From: a virus
Virus record (IMG/VR): IMGVR_UViG_3300028734_000012
Location: 1-64,000 of that record
Length of the DNA: 64,000 nucleotides
Reading direction: 5' to 3' (one strand)
Position numbers and translations under genes: made by a program
Part shown: positions 1-7,745 of the stretch, one piece after another
Layout of the letters: the number at the start of each line of letters is the position of its first letter
Numbering within the stretch: position 1 is the first letter of the stretch
Notes under the pieces: generated by a model
What the model saw: the letters and a program-made list of their open reading frames with translations, nothing else
What the model was told of the DNA's origin: nothing
Database searches by the model: none

Positions 1-11
1 ATGAATCAAGA

Positions 12-29
12 TTCATATTACAATGTGAA
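12..29. repeat. 18-bp palindrome copy
   Basis: TTCATATTACAATGTGAA, a variant of the window-wide palindrome, lying just beyond the terminator of the leftmost minus-strand operon. Confidence 0.8.
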
Positions 30-83
30 CTATCTATATGCAAAAAAATTCCTATTTGATGAACCCAAAAATAATTGAAACCC

Positions 84-110
84 AAAAAAAGGATGGCTAT
101 TCGCCACCCC
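84..110 (-). terminator. Rho-independent terminator
   Basis: Read on the minus strand, GGTGGC-GAATA-GCCATCC is followed by seven T. It ends the operon whose last gene stops at 116. Confidence 0.85.
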
Positions 111-115
111 TAATT

Positions 116-571
116 TTATCTTATTGCAAGGATATTCATTGCCTTAATTGTAAGCACTTCTGGAACTTTTTCAGTACTAGGAAATGCAGATTTAACACAC
201 AATGGAATACACTGTTCTTTAGTTGCCAATCTGCCATTAATACGATACTCCGTATGAAGTTTCGCTCCGTGAACCAATGCAACCCTCAAATAATGTACAC
301 CCTTATGGGATATAAAGTAGGGATACTCGTCCCATTCTCCCCATTGAAGCCCCGCATTTTTTGTGGGTAATACTCCGAGTTGCCTGTCCACTTTTACAGC
401 ACCAATATTGTCATATTCTACACCACAACGAACAATACCCCTTGTCCTCTTTGTTACAATGTATTCAGATTTTAATGGCGCACGAACATCCAAGTCATGC
501 TCCCAAACAATGCTACTGAACGCACCTTTTTGTTTTTTCATCACAACGCTTTTTAAAGTCCTTAATTCCAT
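116..571 (-). CDS. Hypothetical protein, 151 aa
   Basis: Last gene of the leftmost minus-strand operon; its TAA touches the inverted repeat and terminator. A GGAG site sits 8 nt before the ATG. Soluble, mixed alpha/beta composition, no signal peptide or membrane segment. I do not recognise the family. The C-terminal half (ISHKGVHYLRVALVHGAKLH) is rich in hydrophobic strands and basic residues. Function unknown. Confidence 0.75.
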   Translation of the reverse strand: MELRTLKSVVMKKQKGAFSSIVWEHDLDVRAPLKSEYIVTKRTRGIVRCGVEYDNIGAVKVDRQLGVLPTKNAGLQWGEWDEYPYFISHKGVHYLRVALVHGAKLHTEYRINGRLATKEQCIPLCVKSAFPSTEKVPEVLTIKAMNILAIR

Positions 572-575
572 TTTG

Positions 576-938
576 TTACTCCTTTATACTTATGTCAACT
601 ACAGCTACAGTTAATATTGTTTCAAAACTGTTAGCTTCAAAAAAATTGCCATATCCATGATATACTTCTGACAAAATATTGAGATTTTCGTCAATTCTTT
701 GCCAATACCAAAAATTAGATAATCTGCCGTTAGATAACCAATTTCCAGATTTTATTAATGATAAATAAAGTTCCTTACTTTCACTATCATAATAATATAC
801 TGCTGAATTTTGTTTTGGCTCACATTCTGGCTTAATTTCAGTACCGTCATTAAGGACTACAACTTCATGAGTATACCCATAACCATTTTTTTTATCTTGT
901 AAAACAAAATCTGTATTAAGAATCATGGTTTTTTTCAT
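576..938 (-). CDS. Hypothetical protein, 120 aa
   Basis: Overlaps the upstream gene by 4 bp (ATGA), implying translational coupling, and has a GGAG site. Small soluble acidic protein with alternating hydrophobic residues that suggest a beta-rich fold. No family recognised. It is followed 4 bp later by the 151-aa gene in the same operon. Confidence 0.75.
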   Translation of the reverse strand: MKKTMILNTDFVLQDKKNGYGYTHEVVVLNDGTEIKPECEPKQNSAVYYYDSESKELYLSLIKSGNWLSNGRLSNFWYWQRIDENLNILSEVYHGYGNFFEANSFETILTVAVVDISIKE

Positions 939-1270
939 TTTGCTTCTCCTTTTATCTCGATACGATGACCAAGGGCGATTGAGATTTCATCCAAAGTCAT
1001 TTTTATTGGTTTTAACTGTCTCCATGTGTAGCCCTCTTGATTAAACAAAAGTTTACCGCCAATGCAATGCTCATCAACTTTGTTTTGTGGACGAATAACA
1101 GCTAAGATTTTCTTATCTACGCCGATTTCACCATAATCATTCAAGTTAACCCAATCATATCCATCTTTAGGGTTATAAGCTAAAGTACTTTCTGTGCGGT
1201 AAATCTTTTTTTCATGACGACATTTAATAACAATAAAGTCTCCATTTTGTAAGTCTGCTTTTGTAAACAT
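935..1270 (-). CDS. Small SH3/KOW-like phage protein, 111 aa
   Basis: First gene of its operon, preceded by GAGG and a strong promoter at 1306-1334. The opening FTKADLQNGDFIVIKCRHEK followed by a W-V-N-L-N-D-Y stretch resembles a common family of short phage proteins that begin 'T..DLk.Gm.V.lR.G' and are predicted to be small beta barrels. The resemblance is from memory of the family pattern, not a search. Function unknown. Confidence 0.75.
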   Translation of the reverse strand: MFTKADLQNGDFIVIKCRHEKKIYRTESTLAYNPKDGYDWVNLNDYGEIGVDKKILAVIRPQNKVDEHCIGGKLLFNQEGYTWRQLKPIKMTLDEISIALGHRIEIKGEAK

Positions 1271-1305
1271 ATTATTTACCTCATATTCTTTTCTTTTGTA
1301 ACCAT

Positions 1306-1334
1306 ATTATAACACCTTAATTCGTATTTGTCAA
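1306..1334 (-). promoter_or_regulatory. Sigma-70 promoter
   Basis: -35 TTGACA (1329-1334), 17-bp spacer, -10 TATAAT (1306-1311), with the extended TTTACTTGACAAAT form. Drives 935-1270 and the genes after it. Confidence 0.9.
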
Positions 1335-1405
1335 GTAAATATTGATATTATTATATGTATTTTAAAAATAAATATGTAAATAAAAAGTACATTTTATATG
1401 TTAAA

Positions 1406-1786
1406 TTAAGAAACGTATTTATGAGTGTTTAACGTAGCGTGTAAGTCCTTACAAGCGTTCAACCATGCTGTCTTAACGAATATATCATTGTCGTATGTAA
1501 CAAAGTACACGACTGAAATATCATTGAATGCGTTAAAGTTATAACGAACTGCAACTTTTGACACCTTACCATTTTCAATCAGAATTTCAAAAGGTTCTGC
1601 ATCCTTTATATTGTAATATGAAATTACGTCAACATCATACATTCTTCTCCAAGTTGTTTCGTTCATTTGCTTACAATGCATACTAAGGATTATCTTGTGG
1701 TTTAATGCTCTTGTTATGTAATTATCTATCATTTTAGTAAATTCTGGTAGCCATAGTACGTCCTTATGGTATAGTCCATCGGTCAT
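1406..1786 (-). CDS. Hypothetical protein, 126 aa
   Basis: Start taken at the internal ATG (1786), because the ATG at 1795 is part of the GGATG ribosome binding site. Soluble protein with aromatic-rich strands; no known motif seen. It is the last gene of the operon that contains the NMN adenylyltransferase. Confidence 0.7.
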   Translation of the reverse strand: MTDGLYHKDVLWLPEFTKMIDNYITRALNHKIILSMHCKQMNETTWRRMYDVDVISYYNIKDAEPFEILIENGKVSKVAVRYNFNAFNDISVVYFVTYDNDIFVKTAWLNACKDLHATLNTHKYVS

Positions 1787-1798
1787 TTTAATCATCCT

Positions 1799-1816
1799 TT
1801 TATATTATAATATGAA
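1799..1816. repeat. 18-bp palindrome copy
   Basis: TTTATATTATAATATGAA, one mismatch from the perfect palindrome, between 1786 and 1842. Confidence 0.75.
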
Positions 1817-1841
1817 TCTATTCTAATAAAAAAAATAGATG

Positions 1842-2102
1842 TTACTCTACTTTTTCTTCTCTGTATGTAATATTAATGCTGTCATCCAAAGTGTGTTTAA
1901 TTACATCAAATGTTATAGATTTGTATCTGTAAACATCCACACTTAATATTGCAAATGTTGCGATAATATTTGATTTGCCGTCACCCTTAAAAAGCTGTCT
2001 CTCGCTATTTTCTTCAACTTGTTCACCGTATTTTTTTAGGAAAGTTTCCGCTTTAAGGAACTCCCCTTTATTGATTAAACTGGTGATTTTTTTTACAGTC
2101 AT
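1842..2102 (-). CDS. Hypothetical protein, 86 aa
   Basis: Overlaps the NMN adenylyltransferase stop by 4 bp (coupled translation), with a GAGG site inside that gene. Helical N-terminal half with many Lys and Glu, strand-rich C-terminal half. No family recognised; the tight coupling suggests co-expression with NAD metabolism. Confidence 0.75.
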   Translation of the reverse strand: MTVKKITSLINKGEFLKAETFLKKYGEQVEENSERQLFKGDGKSNIIATFAILSVDVYRYKSITFDVIKHTLDDSINITYREEKVE

Positions 2103-2674
2103 CTGATTACCTCATTATCTCTCATTAATTTATAGAAAGGAATTGAAATTAAATCCTTCCTTAAAACATTATAATACTTATGTATTTTTGGGTCAGAAAA
2201 TTTGCACCAATTTGATTTTTCATCATTGACCAAGAATTTTCTCATCATAGTTGCAGAAATAGGGATACGACCTCTGTTGACAATAAACTCGCCAATATCC
2301 ATGATATCCTCTTTAGCGAACCACTTACTACGGCTTTCATCGTTGCCGTAAATCATGATATCCAAGGGAACATCTGTAATCCTCTTGACACTTGATAGAA
2401 CATATTTACCCCAATCTGGTGTAATGTCATCCTCTGTAGTTAGGTCATTTAAAGGCTTGACTGTTACACAACTATATGGGTAAATTTCTTTAATCATATC
2501 TACCCTTGTGCATACATCATATGGGTTACGCTCTGTGCCGTATTCTTGTGCCGAACCAACCAATATTAAGACGTTCTCACAAAGCTTTAATCCTGTCTCA
2601 ACTAAGTCTTCATGACCAATATGAACATGTTGAAACCTACCGCAAATTAGACCTAAATTATATGGTTTACTCAT
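2099..2674 (-). CDS. nadM: Nicotinamide-nucleotide adenylyltransferase (NMNAT)
   Basis: Cytidylyltransferase-like fold enzyme expected to make NAD+ from NMN and ATP. Visible signatures: GRFQ (residues 12-15), the HIGH nucleotide-binding motif (18-21), and ISATMMR (139-145) matching the family's ISxTxxR phosphate-binding motif. Length 191 aa is near the NadM/NadR NMNAT-domain size. It pairs logically with the nicotinamide phosphoribosyltransferase-like gene at 27932-29641, although it lies 25 kb away on the other strand. A relaxed or different nucleotide substrate is possible. GGAG lies 11 nt before the ATG. Confidence 0.9.
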   Translation of the reverse strand: MSKPYNLGLICGRFQHVHIGHEDLVETGLKLCENVLILVGSAQEYGTERNPYDVCTRVDMIKEIYPYSCVTVKPLNDLTTEDDITPDWGKYVLSSVKRITDVPLDIMIYGNDESRSKWFAKEDIMDIGEFIVNRGRIPISATMMRKFLVNDEKSNWCKFSDPKIHKYYNVLRKDLISIPFYKLMRDNEVIR

Positions 2675-2689
2675 TGTTTCATCTCTCCT

Positions 2690-3127
2690 TTAAGAATCGT
2701 GAAAATCTCCAAGTATAACACCGTTTGGTGTTTCAGCAGTTATTTTTGTGATTGTTACGTTTTCTTTAGAAAAATTTCCGAATGCATGGAAACTTTCAAA
2801 TGTGCTTTCATTCGTAGCATAGTCATAGCAGATTTTTTGTGCATCTTCTTCTGAATCAGCCTTCACAACAAAAGCCCTAAATTCATCGTAGCTTGATTCA
2901 TCTTTTCTTCTTACCAAGAAAATTGAGATTTCCTTTGGTCGCTTTTTATAAAGTGTTAAATCTTTAGTTAGCAGTCTTGCTTCTGGATTAAATCCAAAAT
3001 TTACTATTGTAACATCACCACTACTTTGAAACCCAACAACCTTTCCAATATTGTCAAAAATAATAATTTCATCCCCAACTTCGATGTTAGGTTTTTTAAC
3101 ATGAGCCGCAATTTTAATTATCTTCAT
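2690..3127 (-). CDS. Hypothetical protein with KOW/SH3-like N-terminus, 145 aa
   Basis: Residues 14-55 (VGDEIIIFDNIGKVVGFQSS and following) look like a small SH3/KOW barrel, a fold seen in several proteins of this window. The C-terminal ~70 residues are unrecognised. Strong GGGAG site. Sits directly upstream of the NMNAT gene in the same operon. Confidence 0.7.
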   Translation of the reverse strand: MKIIKIAAHVKKPNIEVGDEIIIFDNIGKVVGFQSSGDVTIVNFGFNPEARLLTKDLTLYKKRPKEISIFLVRRKDESSYDEFRAFVVKADSEEDAQKICYDYATNESTFESFHAFGNFSKENVTITKITAETPNGVILGDFHDS

Positions 3128-3140
3128 TTTTATCTCCCTT

Positions 3141-3368
3141 TCAAACTCTCCAAATTGGTTCTCTTAATAAATTGTCAGTTCCCATACCTTTTGCTAATTC
3201 TTTTCTGTCAACTGGATTAATTAATTCTAAGTTTTTTACGGCATATTGATGTTCTCCAAATAAGGTTAAACTTTCAATGCTGTCAGCGCTAATAATTCCA
3301 ACGACTATAAATAGTTTTTTACCATTTTTTTCTATATTTGTATCTCTAACAAATACTTCGCCCGTCAT
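3141..3368 (-). CDS. Hypothetical protein, 75 aa
   Basis: Short beta-rich protein (TGEVFVRDTNIEKNGKKLFI at the start) with a GGAG site 8 nt upstream. No recognised family. Genes on either side are 11-13 bp away, so it belongs to the operon starting at 4246. Confidence 0.7.
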   Translation of the reverse strand: MTGEVFVRDTNIEKNGKKLFIVVGIISADSIESLTLFGEHQYAVKNLELINPVDRKELAKGMGTDNLLREPIWRV

Positions 3369-3379
3369 TTTTTTTCTCC

Positions 3380-4246
3380 TTATCTTGTGTAGGTTTCTTT
3401 TGAATCAAATGTCATAGGATTTAAAAGAATAATTTGTTCGTGACCTTCTATCATAATTTCATCATCATGGATTTTCTCTGCCGTATGCGGTTCGTAAATG
3501 GTAATCAGATTAGTGAACATATTTGTTTCTTTATCATATTTCATAATAAGCCCAAAATCCTCTTCTATATAAATAGTAAATTCATCAAAATCAAAATTCC
3601 ATCCATGCTCTTTAATTTTAGAAAATTCTAAACCTTTGATATAATCTGTATGTTTACCCCATATATGATTCACTTTTTCTTTAATAGAATCAGTGAATAG
3701 ATTATAAATAAACACTTTGCCCTTTTTGCCGTCAGCAATGTTTTTAATCAATTCTTCTCTGAACTCTTTTGAAATTAACTTGCTTTTAACAAGTTCTGAA
3801 TCTTTAAAATATTTCCTATATGTTCTGAAAAATTTATCAGAAATATTTATATTATCCCAACGATACATATCTGAAATATGACAATCTTCATTCCCATCAT
3901 CATCTTTATAATGAGAAAATACTTCAATAATATCATCTTCTGATAAATCATTTTTGCGAGAACCTACCCAAGAATGTAAAGATATTAGATAGGAACTTTC
4001 ATCAAGAAATTTCATTGCCATTTCTTTATCAATTTTTTTACATGATGCAAAATCAAAACGGCAAGAACCAGTTCTGCTACAATTAGATAATTGTTTTCTA
4101 TATTTATAAATATTTTCTTTTGAAATATTTTCATCAAATATGAATGAACCTTTAAAATGAGAATCTACTTTTTCTTCTATATTAAGATAATCAAAAATCT
4201 TATCACCAATCTCTGCATAAATATCATCGAACATTTCTTTTTTCAT
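3380..4246 (-). CDS. Hypothetical protein, 288 aa
   Basis: First gene of an operon running 4246 to 1842, with GAGG and a canonical promoter at 4277-4305. Very acidic, Lys- and Phe-rich soluble protein without signal peptide. I see no catalytic signature; S-R-T-G-S-C near residues 57-62 and W-V-G-S-R near 94-98 are notable but not diagnostic. Confidence 0.75.
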   Translation of the reverse strand: MKKEMFDDIYAEIGDKIFDYLNIEEKVDSHFKGSFIFDENISKENIYKYRKQLSNCSRTGSCRFDFASCKKIDKEMAMKFLDESSYLISLHSWVGSRKNDLSEDDIIEVFSHYKDDDGNEDCHISDMYRWDNINISDKFFRTYRKYFKDSELVKSKLISKEFREELIKNIADGKKGKVFIYNLFTDSIKEKVNHIWGKHTDYIKGLEFSKIKEHGWNFDFDEFTIYIEEDFGLIMKYDKETNMFTNLITIYEPHTAEKIHDDEIMIEGHEQIILLNPMTFDSKETYTR

Positions 4247-4276
4247 TTGACTTACCTCTTTTCTTTTTGTAAGTAT

Positions 4277-4305
4277 ATTATAGCATTTATTATGTTATTT
4301 GTCAA
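4277..4305 (-). promoter_or_regulatory. Sigma-70 promoter
   Basis: TTGACA (4300-4305), 17 bp, TATAAT (4277-4282); extended ACTTGACAAAT. Drives the 4246-1842 operon, including NMNAT. Confidence 0.9.
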
Positions 4306-4330
4306 GTAAATAAACAAATTAATTTTTTAA

Positions 4331-4348
4331 TTAATATTATAATATGAA
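4331..4348. repeat. 18-bp palindrome copy
   Basis: TTAATATTATAATATGAA, just upstream of the promoter at 4277-4305. Confidence 0.75.
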
Positions 4349-4360
4349 TATCTAATTCTA

Positions 4361-4395
4361 AAAAAAAAGATGGAATATCTCTATTCCATCTTTTT
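4361..4395 (-). terminator. Rho-independent terminator
   Basis: Eight-bp stem GATGGAAT/ATTCCATC with T-runs on both sides. It immediately follows the amidoligase stop at 4397. Confidence 0.85.
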
Positions 4396-4396
4396 G

Positions 4397-5467
4397 TTAT
4401 GCCGCTAATTTAGCTTTTTTATATTGCTGACTTTTCGCTTTCCCATCAGCATATTTCTTGAAAATTTCAATCAGCATTTTGCTTGTAGTCCTTGCTGACA
4501 CGGCATTGTAACTAGGAAGGAAATTTTCAATAATACAATCTAACATTTCCGTCCACATGCAAGTAAGTTCAAAGTATTGGTTGGCATTCACAAATTTAGA
4601 AAGTCTAAACTCAATCCTCTGTGTTTCGCTCAATGCAATCCAAGAACAATGGTCTGTGTAAGACGATTCTTTTTCAGCATAGTCAGTAAAGTATCTGCCG
4701 CATACTCTTTCTGTATCAGCCCTATTTGATTCCATATGGTTATAAAGTGGATTAAACAATTCATATGCATACTGCCTAATTTCAGATGTAGAATAAGCAT
4801 CGATATGTTCTGTGTCACCAATATTGATATGTTGACCACATGATTCATCCTCAAAACTAACATACTTATTGAATGAAGTGAATAGCTTTCTAAGCCCACG
4901 TAAGCCATTGTAAATTGGTGTTTTGAACTCTATGCCACTAGTACTTAAAGAGCCATCACAAGTAGGGATAAGCCCATATACGCTGTTAATCATCGAAAGT
5001 TTATCTTCATTAGAGTTTGGATAACATTCTAATTCAAACCCATATGTTTTATGGCTTTTTGTTGGCTTATGGATTTGATTTGTACTTTTTACGCTAGAAT
5101 TTTTTATTGAAGAACATGTACGGCATACATATTTTCCAGATGACGATTTACCGCAATGCCTTCTAGGTAAAATTTGGCTACAATTAGCGCATTTAACATC
5201 TTTAACTACATTAGAAGAAACAGGATGGACAACGCTTAGATGCTCAATCATATCTGTAGAAAATGTGTATCCAAATGATGGACTTATACTTATACGGCTA
5301 CCACAGATATAAACAATTTCTACCTCTTTCCCACAATATTGTTCCATGTTTGAGACAAAAGTACACCTACATGGGATTTCTCCCCCTCTTTCCCCAAATT
5401 CATTTACCATATCATCCCACTCACGAATACGAACCCTATCTCCAATTGTAAAATTCTTGTCTGTCAT
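4397..5467 (-). CDS. Amidoligase-family protein (COOH-NH2 ligase) with SH3-like N-terminus, paralogue 1
   Basis: Glutamine-synthetase-like amidoligase (Amidoligase_2 type), expected to form an amide bond using ATP. Domain order: SH3/KOW-like domain (1-77, ending FSTDMIEHL), CxxC...CxxC zinc ribbon (C93, C96, C115, C118), then ligase core. Core motifs: YGFELE (142-147), DGS (171-173), EFKTP (180-184), CGQHINI (210-216) and RIEFR (284-288), matching the metal/ATP-binding Glu, His and Arg pattern of the family. The N-terminal domain recurs in 17457-18614 and 20651-22984, hinting at a shared partner. Substrate unknown. Confidence 0.85.
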   Translation of the reverse strand: MTDKNFTIGDRVRIREWDDMVNEFGERGGEIPCRCTFVSNMEQYCGKEVEIVYICGSRISISPSFGYTFSTDMIEHLSVVHPVSSNVVKDVKCANCSQILPRRHCGKSSSGKYVCRTCSSIKNSSVKSTNQIHKPTKSHKTYGFELECYPNSNEDKLSMINSVYGLIPTCDGSLSTSGIEFKTPIYNGLRGLRKLFTSFNKYVSFEDESCGQHINIGDTEHIDAYSTSEIRQYAYELFNPLYNHMESNRADTERVCGRYFTDYAEKESSYTDHCSWIALSETQRIEFRLSKFVNANQYFELTCMWTEMLDCIIENFLPSYNAVSARTTSKMLIEIFKKYADGKAKSQQYKKAKLAA

Positions 5468-5507
5468 TTTGTACCTCTTTGTTTTTATTTATTTAATTTA
5501 TGTTTAT

Positions 5508-5536
5508 ATTATATATCTTTTCAATTATTTTGTCAA
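5508..5536 (-). promoter_or_regulatory. Sigma-70 promoter
   Basis: TTGACA (5531-5536), 17 bp, TATAAT (5508-5513). Monocistronic promoter of the amidoligase at 4397-5467. Confidence 0.9.
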
Positions 5537-5562
5537 GTAAAATAACAATAAAGATAATATTT

Positions 5563-5610
5563 TATATATTGTAATATGAATTGAATTATCCCTTTATATT
5601 ATAATATGAA
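5563..5610. repeat. Pair of 18-bp palindromes
   Basis: Copies at 5563-5580 and 5593-5610 (starts 30 bp apart), between the amidoligase promoter and the tRNA-operon terminator. Confidence 0.8.
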
Positions 5611-5619
5611 AATATGCAT

Positions 5620-5672
5620 ATAAAAAATATAGAGAACCAACATTTCCCTAACGAAAATGCAGTTCTCTATAT
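5620..5672 (-). terminator. tRNA-operon terminator
   Basis: Minus-strand stem TATAGAGAAC/GTTCTCTATA closing a 24-nt loop, followed by TTTTTTAT. Positioned downstream of the last tRNA. Confidence 0.75.
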
Positions 5673-5726
5673 TCCCAAAAAAGAAAAGAGGTTTTGATAC
5701 CAAAGCGTATCAAGTCTAGTAATAAA

Positions 5727-5813
5727 TGGTAGGCGCGGTGGGACTTGAACCCACAAGGTATTTCTACCACAGGATTTTAAGTCCTGTGCGTTTGCCAATT
5801 TCACCACGCGCCC
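5727..5813 (-). tRNA. tRNA-Leu (TAA)
   Basis: Class II cloverleaf with anticodon loop CTTAAAA inside an ACAGG-type stem, long variable arm, T arm GTGGG-TTCAAGT-CCCAC, discriminator A and encoded CCA. Last tRNA of the operon. Confidence 0.9.
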
Positions 5814-5885
5814 ATATAAAACATAGATTTTGTTCCGTAATCACAATAAAGGTTGGTTGATACGAACAAATAGTTCTATGTTTGT

Positions 5886-5975
5886 TGGCGGAAGATACAG
5901 GATTTGAACCTGTGGATGGTTTTAGCCATCACTTGTTCAGCAAACAAGCGCGATAATCCGCTCTGCCAATCTTCC
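5886..5975 (-). tRNA. tRNA-Ser (GCT)
   Basis: Class II tRNA: anticodon stem CTTGT/ACAAG, loop TTGCTGA, variable arm GATGGC..., T arm ACAGG-TTCAAAT-CCTGT, discriminator G and encoded CCA, all consistent with serine identity. Confidence 0.9.
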
Positions 5976-6143
5976 GTATATACGCAACTAATCAGTAATT
6001 GCTACTGTCTACAATCTTAGCTTTGTTTCGATATTTTCGGAACGGCTTACTTGCCACTAAAATCTGATAGAACGACTTGTCATAGTCCATCGTATTCGCC
6101 TTACCATCGGCTTCTATCTATTTTTTACCACCTATGAATGGGG

Positions 6144-6238
6144 TTGGTGGGAAATACAAGATTCGAACTTGTGATGCTTTCGCATACGCTCCGCTTATTC
6201 AGCTAGAGTGTGTATTAACCCGCTCTACCAATTTCCCG
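6144..6238 (-). tRNA. Unusual class II tRNA-like gene with enlarged anticodon loop
   Basis: Acceptor GGGAAAT/ATTTCCC, D stem GTA/TAC, variable arm ATGC-GAAA-GCAT, T arm ACAAG-TTCGAAT-CTTGT, discriminator A and encoded CCA are all good. The anticodon region does not fold normally: the only near-fit is CACTC/GAGCG around a 14-nt loop (TAGCTGAATAAGCG) rather than 7 nt. Discriminator A argues for Leu rather than Ser, but the anticodon cannot be assigned. Could be a decayed tRNA. Confidence 0.6.
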
Positions 6239-6437
6239 TATACACCACAAAAGCAGTTGTGGTCACTGTATCCATTAAATTTTCAAGCACCATTACTGCG
6301 TATGAGCATTCATGTATTTGCACTCATAAACCACAATATTAAGTAACGTTTCCATAAAATTTCAATATTATGTCTGTATCCATAATCCTCGCGCTTACCT
6401 AGCGCATTTAGAAATTTTACCATAATACAGTTGGGGA

Positions 6438-6514
6438 TGGTGGATACTACAGGACTTGAACCTGTGACCTTTACATTATGAGTGTACCGCACTAACCATC
6501 TGTGCTAAGTATCC
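6438..6514 (-). tRNA. tRNA-Ile2 (CAT), possibly tRNA-Met
   Basis: Acceptor GGATACT/AGTATCC, discriminator A, encoded CCA. The anticodon loop CTCATAA is the form typical of lysidine-modified tRNA-Ile2; elongator tRNA-Met (same CAT anticodon) is the alternative. Decoding AUA would suit this AT-rich genome. Confidence 0.85.
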
Positions 6515-6599
6515 ATTTGTATAGATAATTAGTAGTAATAACTACCTATAGACGAGAAACAATGAAAAAATAATCTAGCAATTTATAGCTTTAAGCTAT

Positions 6600-6673
6600 T
6601 GGCGGGAGATAGCAGAATCGGACTGCTGTACCACGGGTCAAAGCCGTGTACACTACCATTGTGTTAATCCCCA
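6600..6673 (-). tRNA. tRNA-Gln (TTG)
   Basis: Anticodon arm CACGG-CTTTGAC-CCGTG, T arm CAGCA-GTCCGAT-TCTGCT region, discriminator G and encoded CCA. Position 1-72 is a mismatch (T-C), near the weak 1-72 pair of tRNA-Gln. Confidence 0.85.
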
Positions 6674-6741
6674 TTATAAAAGTACATCAAAAGTTTTCCC
6701 TACTTAAACTAAATATCACAAGCCGTATTTACTACAACTTA

Positions 6742-6829
6742 CAGTCACTAAAGGATTCGAACCTTTATTTTTGATGTACCCATTTGGTACATTGGTAAGG
6801 TAATATTTCAACCTTTCGGACACGATACT
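6742..6829 (-). tRNA. Degenerate tRNA-like sequence
   Basis: A good T arm (AAAGG-TTCGAAT-CCTTT) and a long hairpin ATGTACC-AAAT-GGGTACAT resembling a class II variable arm are present. The acceptor pairs only 4 of 7 positions, no standard anticodon arm forms, and CCA is absent. Probably a decayed tRNA. Confidence 0.35.
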
Positions 6830-6860
6830 GCCGCGTACCAGATGCCCTATTAACCAATAT

Positions 6861-6935
6861 TGGCGGAAGTATTCGGACTTGAACCGAAAACTTATTGGGT
6901 AAGAACCAATTACTCTACAATTGAGTTATACTTCC
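6861..6935 (-). tRNA. tRNA-Lys (CTT)
   Basis: Acceptor GGAAGTA/TACTTCC, anticodon arm ATTGG-TTCTTAC-CCAAT, T arm TTCGG-TTCAAGT-CCGAA, discriminator G, encoded CCA. Confidence 0.9.
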
Positions 6936-7018
6936 ATTTTGGTTGGCAGTATTTCTACTACTTCCAACCATGCTAAGAAAAACTAAAATATTGTATATAA
7001 CTTATGGGTATTACCCAT

Positions 7019-7093
7019 TGGTGCGCCCACAGAGATTCGAACTCTGATTTGTAGGTTAAAAGCCCACTACTCTAGCCGTTGAGTTATAAGCGC
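7019..7093 (-). tRNA. tRNA-Lys (TTT)
   Basis: D stem ACTC/GAGT, anticodon arm GTGGG-CTTTTAA-CCTAC, T arm CAGAG-TTCGAAT-CTCTG, discriminator A, encoded CCA. Second lysine tRNA of the operon. Confidence 0.9.
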
Positions 7094-7177
7094 ATGTAAA
7101 TTGGTAACAGCCAAATATTACCAATCTCATATCTGTTTCTTTACGGTTGGTTGAAAGAAATAGACAAAGAAAGCGGG

Positions 7178-7265
7178 TGGTGACACAAGATGGATTCGAA
7201 CCATCGTACCTAGTTAAAGGAGCGGGTTTACAGCCCGCCGTAGTTGACCACTGTACCACTGTGCC
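7178..7265 (-). tRNA. tRNA-Tyr (GTA)
   Basis: Anticodon arm GCGGG-CTGTAAA-CCCGC, long variable arm, T arm GATGG-TTCGAAT-CCATC, discriminator A, encoded CCA. The acceptor contains G-T pairs. Confidence 0.9.
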
Positions 7266-7272
7266 ATAAAGA

Positions 7273-7345
7273 TGCAAAATATAGGATTCGAACCTATCCC
7301 TGTCGGTCTCCACGACCAACCGCTCTCCCTCTAAGCTATTCTTGC
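7273..7345 (-). tRNA. tRNA with ambiguous anticodon (Pro TGG or His GTG)
   Basis: Acceptor GCAAGAA/ATTTTGC, D stem GCT/AGC, T arm ATAGG-TTCGAAT-CCTAT. The best canonical fit is anticodon arm TTGGT-CGTGGAG-ACCGA with a 5-nt variable loop, giving anticodon TGG but a G where U33 is expected. A 9-nt-loop alternative centres on GTG. No encoded CCA, unlike its neighbours. Confidence 0.55.
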
Positions 7346-7351
7346 AAATAT

Positions 7352-7397
7352 GACGGCATTTAATATATAGGTTACGCTATATATGATGGTTGCCGTC
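7352..7397. other. Two-part hairpin (tRNA minihelix-like)
   Basis: Outer 7-bp stem GACGGCA/TGCCGTC and inner 8-bp stem ATATATAG/CTATATAT around a 6-nt loop, within the tRNA transcript. The 7-bp outer stem has acceptor length, but D and T arms are missing. Could be a processing signal or a tRNA remnant. Confidence 0.5.
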
Positions 7398-7616
7398 TAA
7401 CCATTTCATTCGGTAACTGGTAGCGGTATAATAAATCGCCACCAAATTGCCCATCTTATAATCTATATTATTATTGTTTTTAATTTATGAACGTATTCAA
7501 AATTTAAATTATAGATACCCAAACAATATTAGATTATATATCCAAGGGGTACATAAGCTATTAGCGCAAGCCATTGTTTACATACTACATGATTCATGAC
7601 AAATATATCGCCATGA

Positions 7617-7697
7617 TACAATTTTTAGGATTGCGAACCTATCTAAACCTTAAACGTGATAGTCCATAAATTAATATGTAGGCGGTGGTCTAATTGT
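7617..7697 (-). tRNA. Degenerate tRNA-like sequence nearest the operon promoter
   Basis: Ends pair 6 of 7 positions (ACAATTA/AAATTGT) and a T arm ATAGG-TTCGCAA-TCCTA is present. No normal D arm (no GG) or anticodon arm, no CCA. The rest of 7398-7740 holds nothing else I can identify. Confidence 0.3.
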
Positions 7698-7745
7698 CCT
7701 ATCCACTCTTTATTACCTCGTCTTTTCTTTTTTCTCTCTATATAT

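Larger units (their letters stand above)
1..116. repeat. Left arm of a perfect 116-bp inverted repeat
   Basis: Bases 1-116 are, base for base, the reverse complement of 33176-33291. The repeat holds a rho-independent terminator (84-110) and one 18-bp palindrome (12-29). It begins exactly at the window edge, so it may mark a contig end or a recombination junction. Confidence 0.95.

Noticed and set aside
38-370. Open frame beginning MQKNSYLMNPKIIETQKKDG and a similar one at 33021-33254 (minus)
   Set aside because: The shared sequence is only the 116-bp inverted repeat read in a frame through a terminator; each frame overlaps a better gene and lacks a ribosome binding site.
7260-7345. Forward-strand tRNA-Trp (CCA) suggested by TCTCCACGA
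   Set aside because: On the plus strand the acceptor and T arms do not fold; the minus-strand tRNA fits far better.
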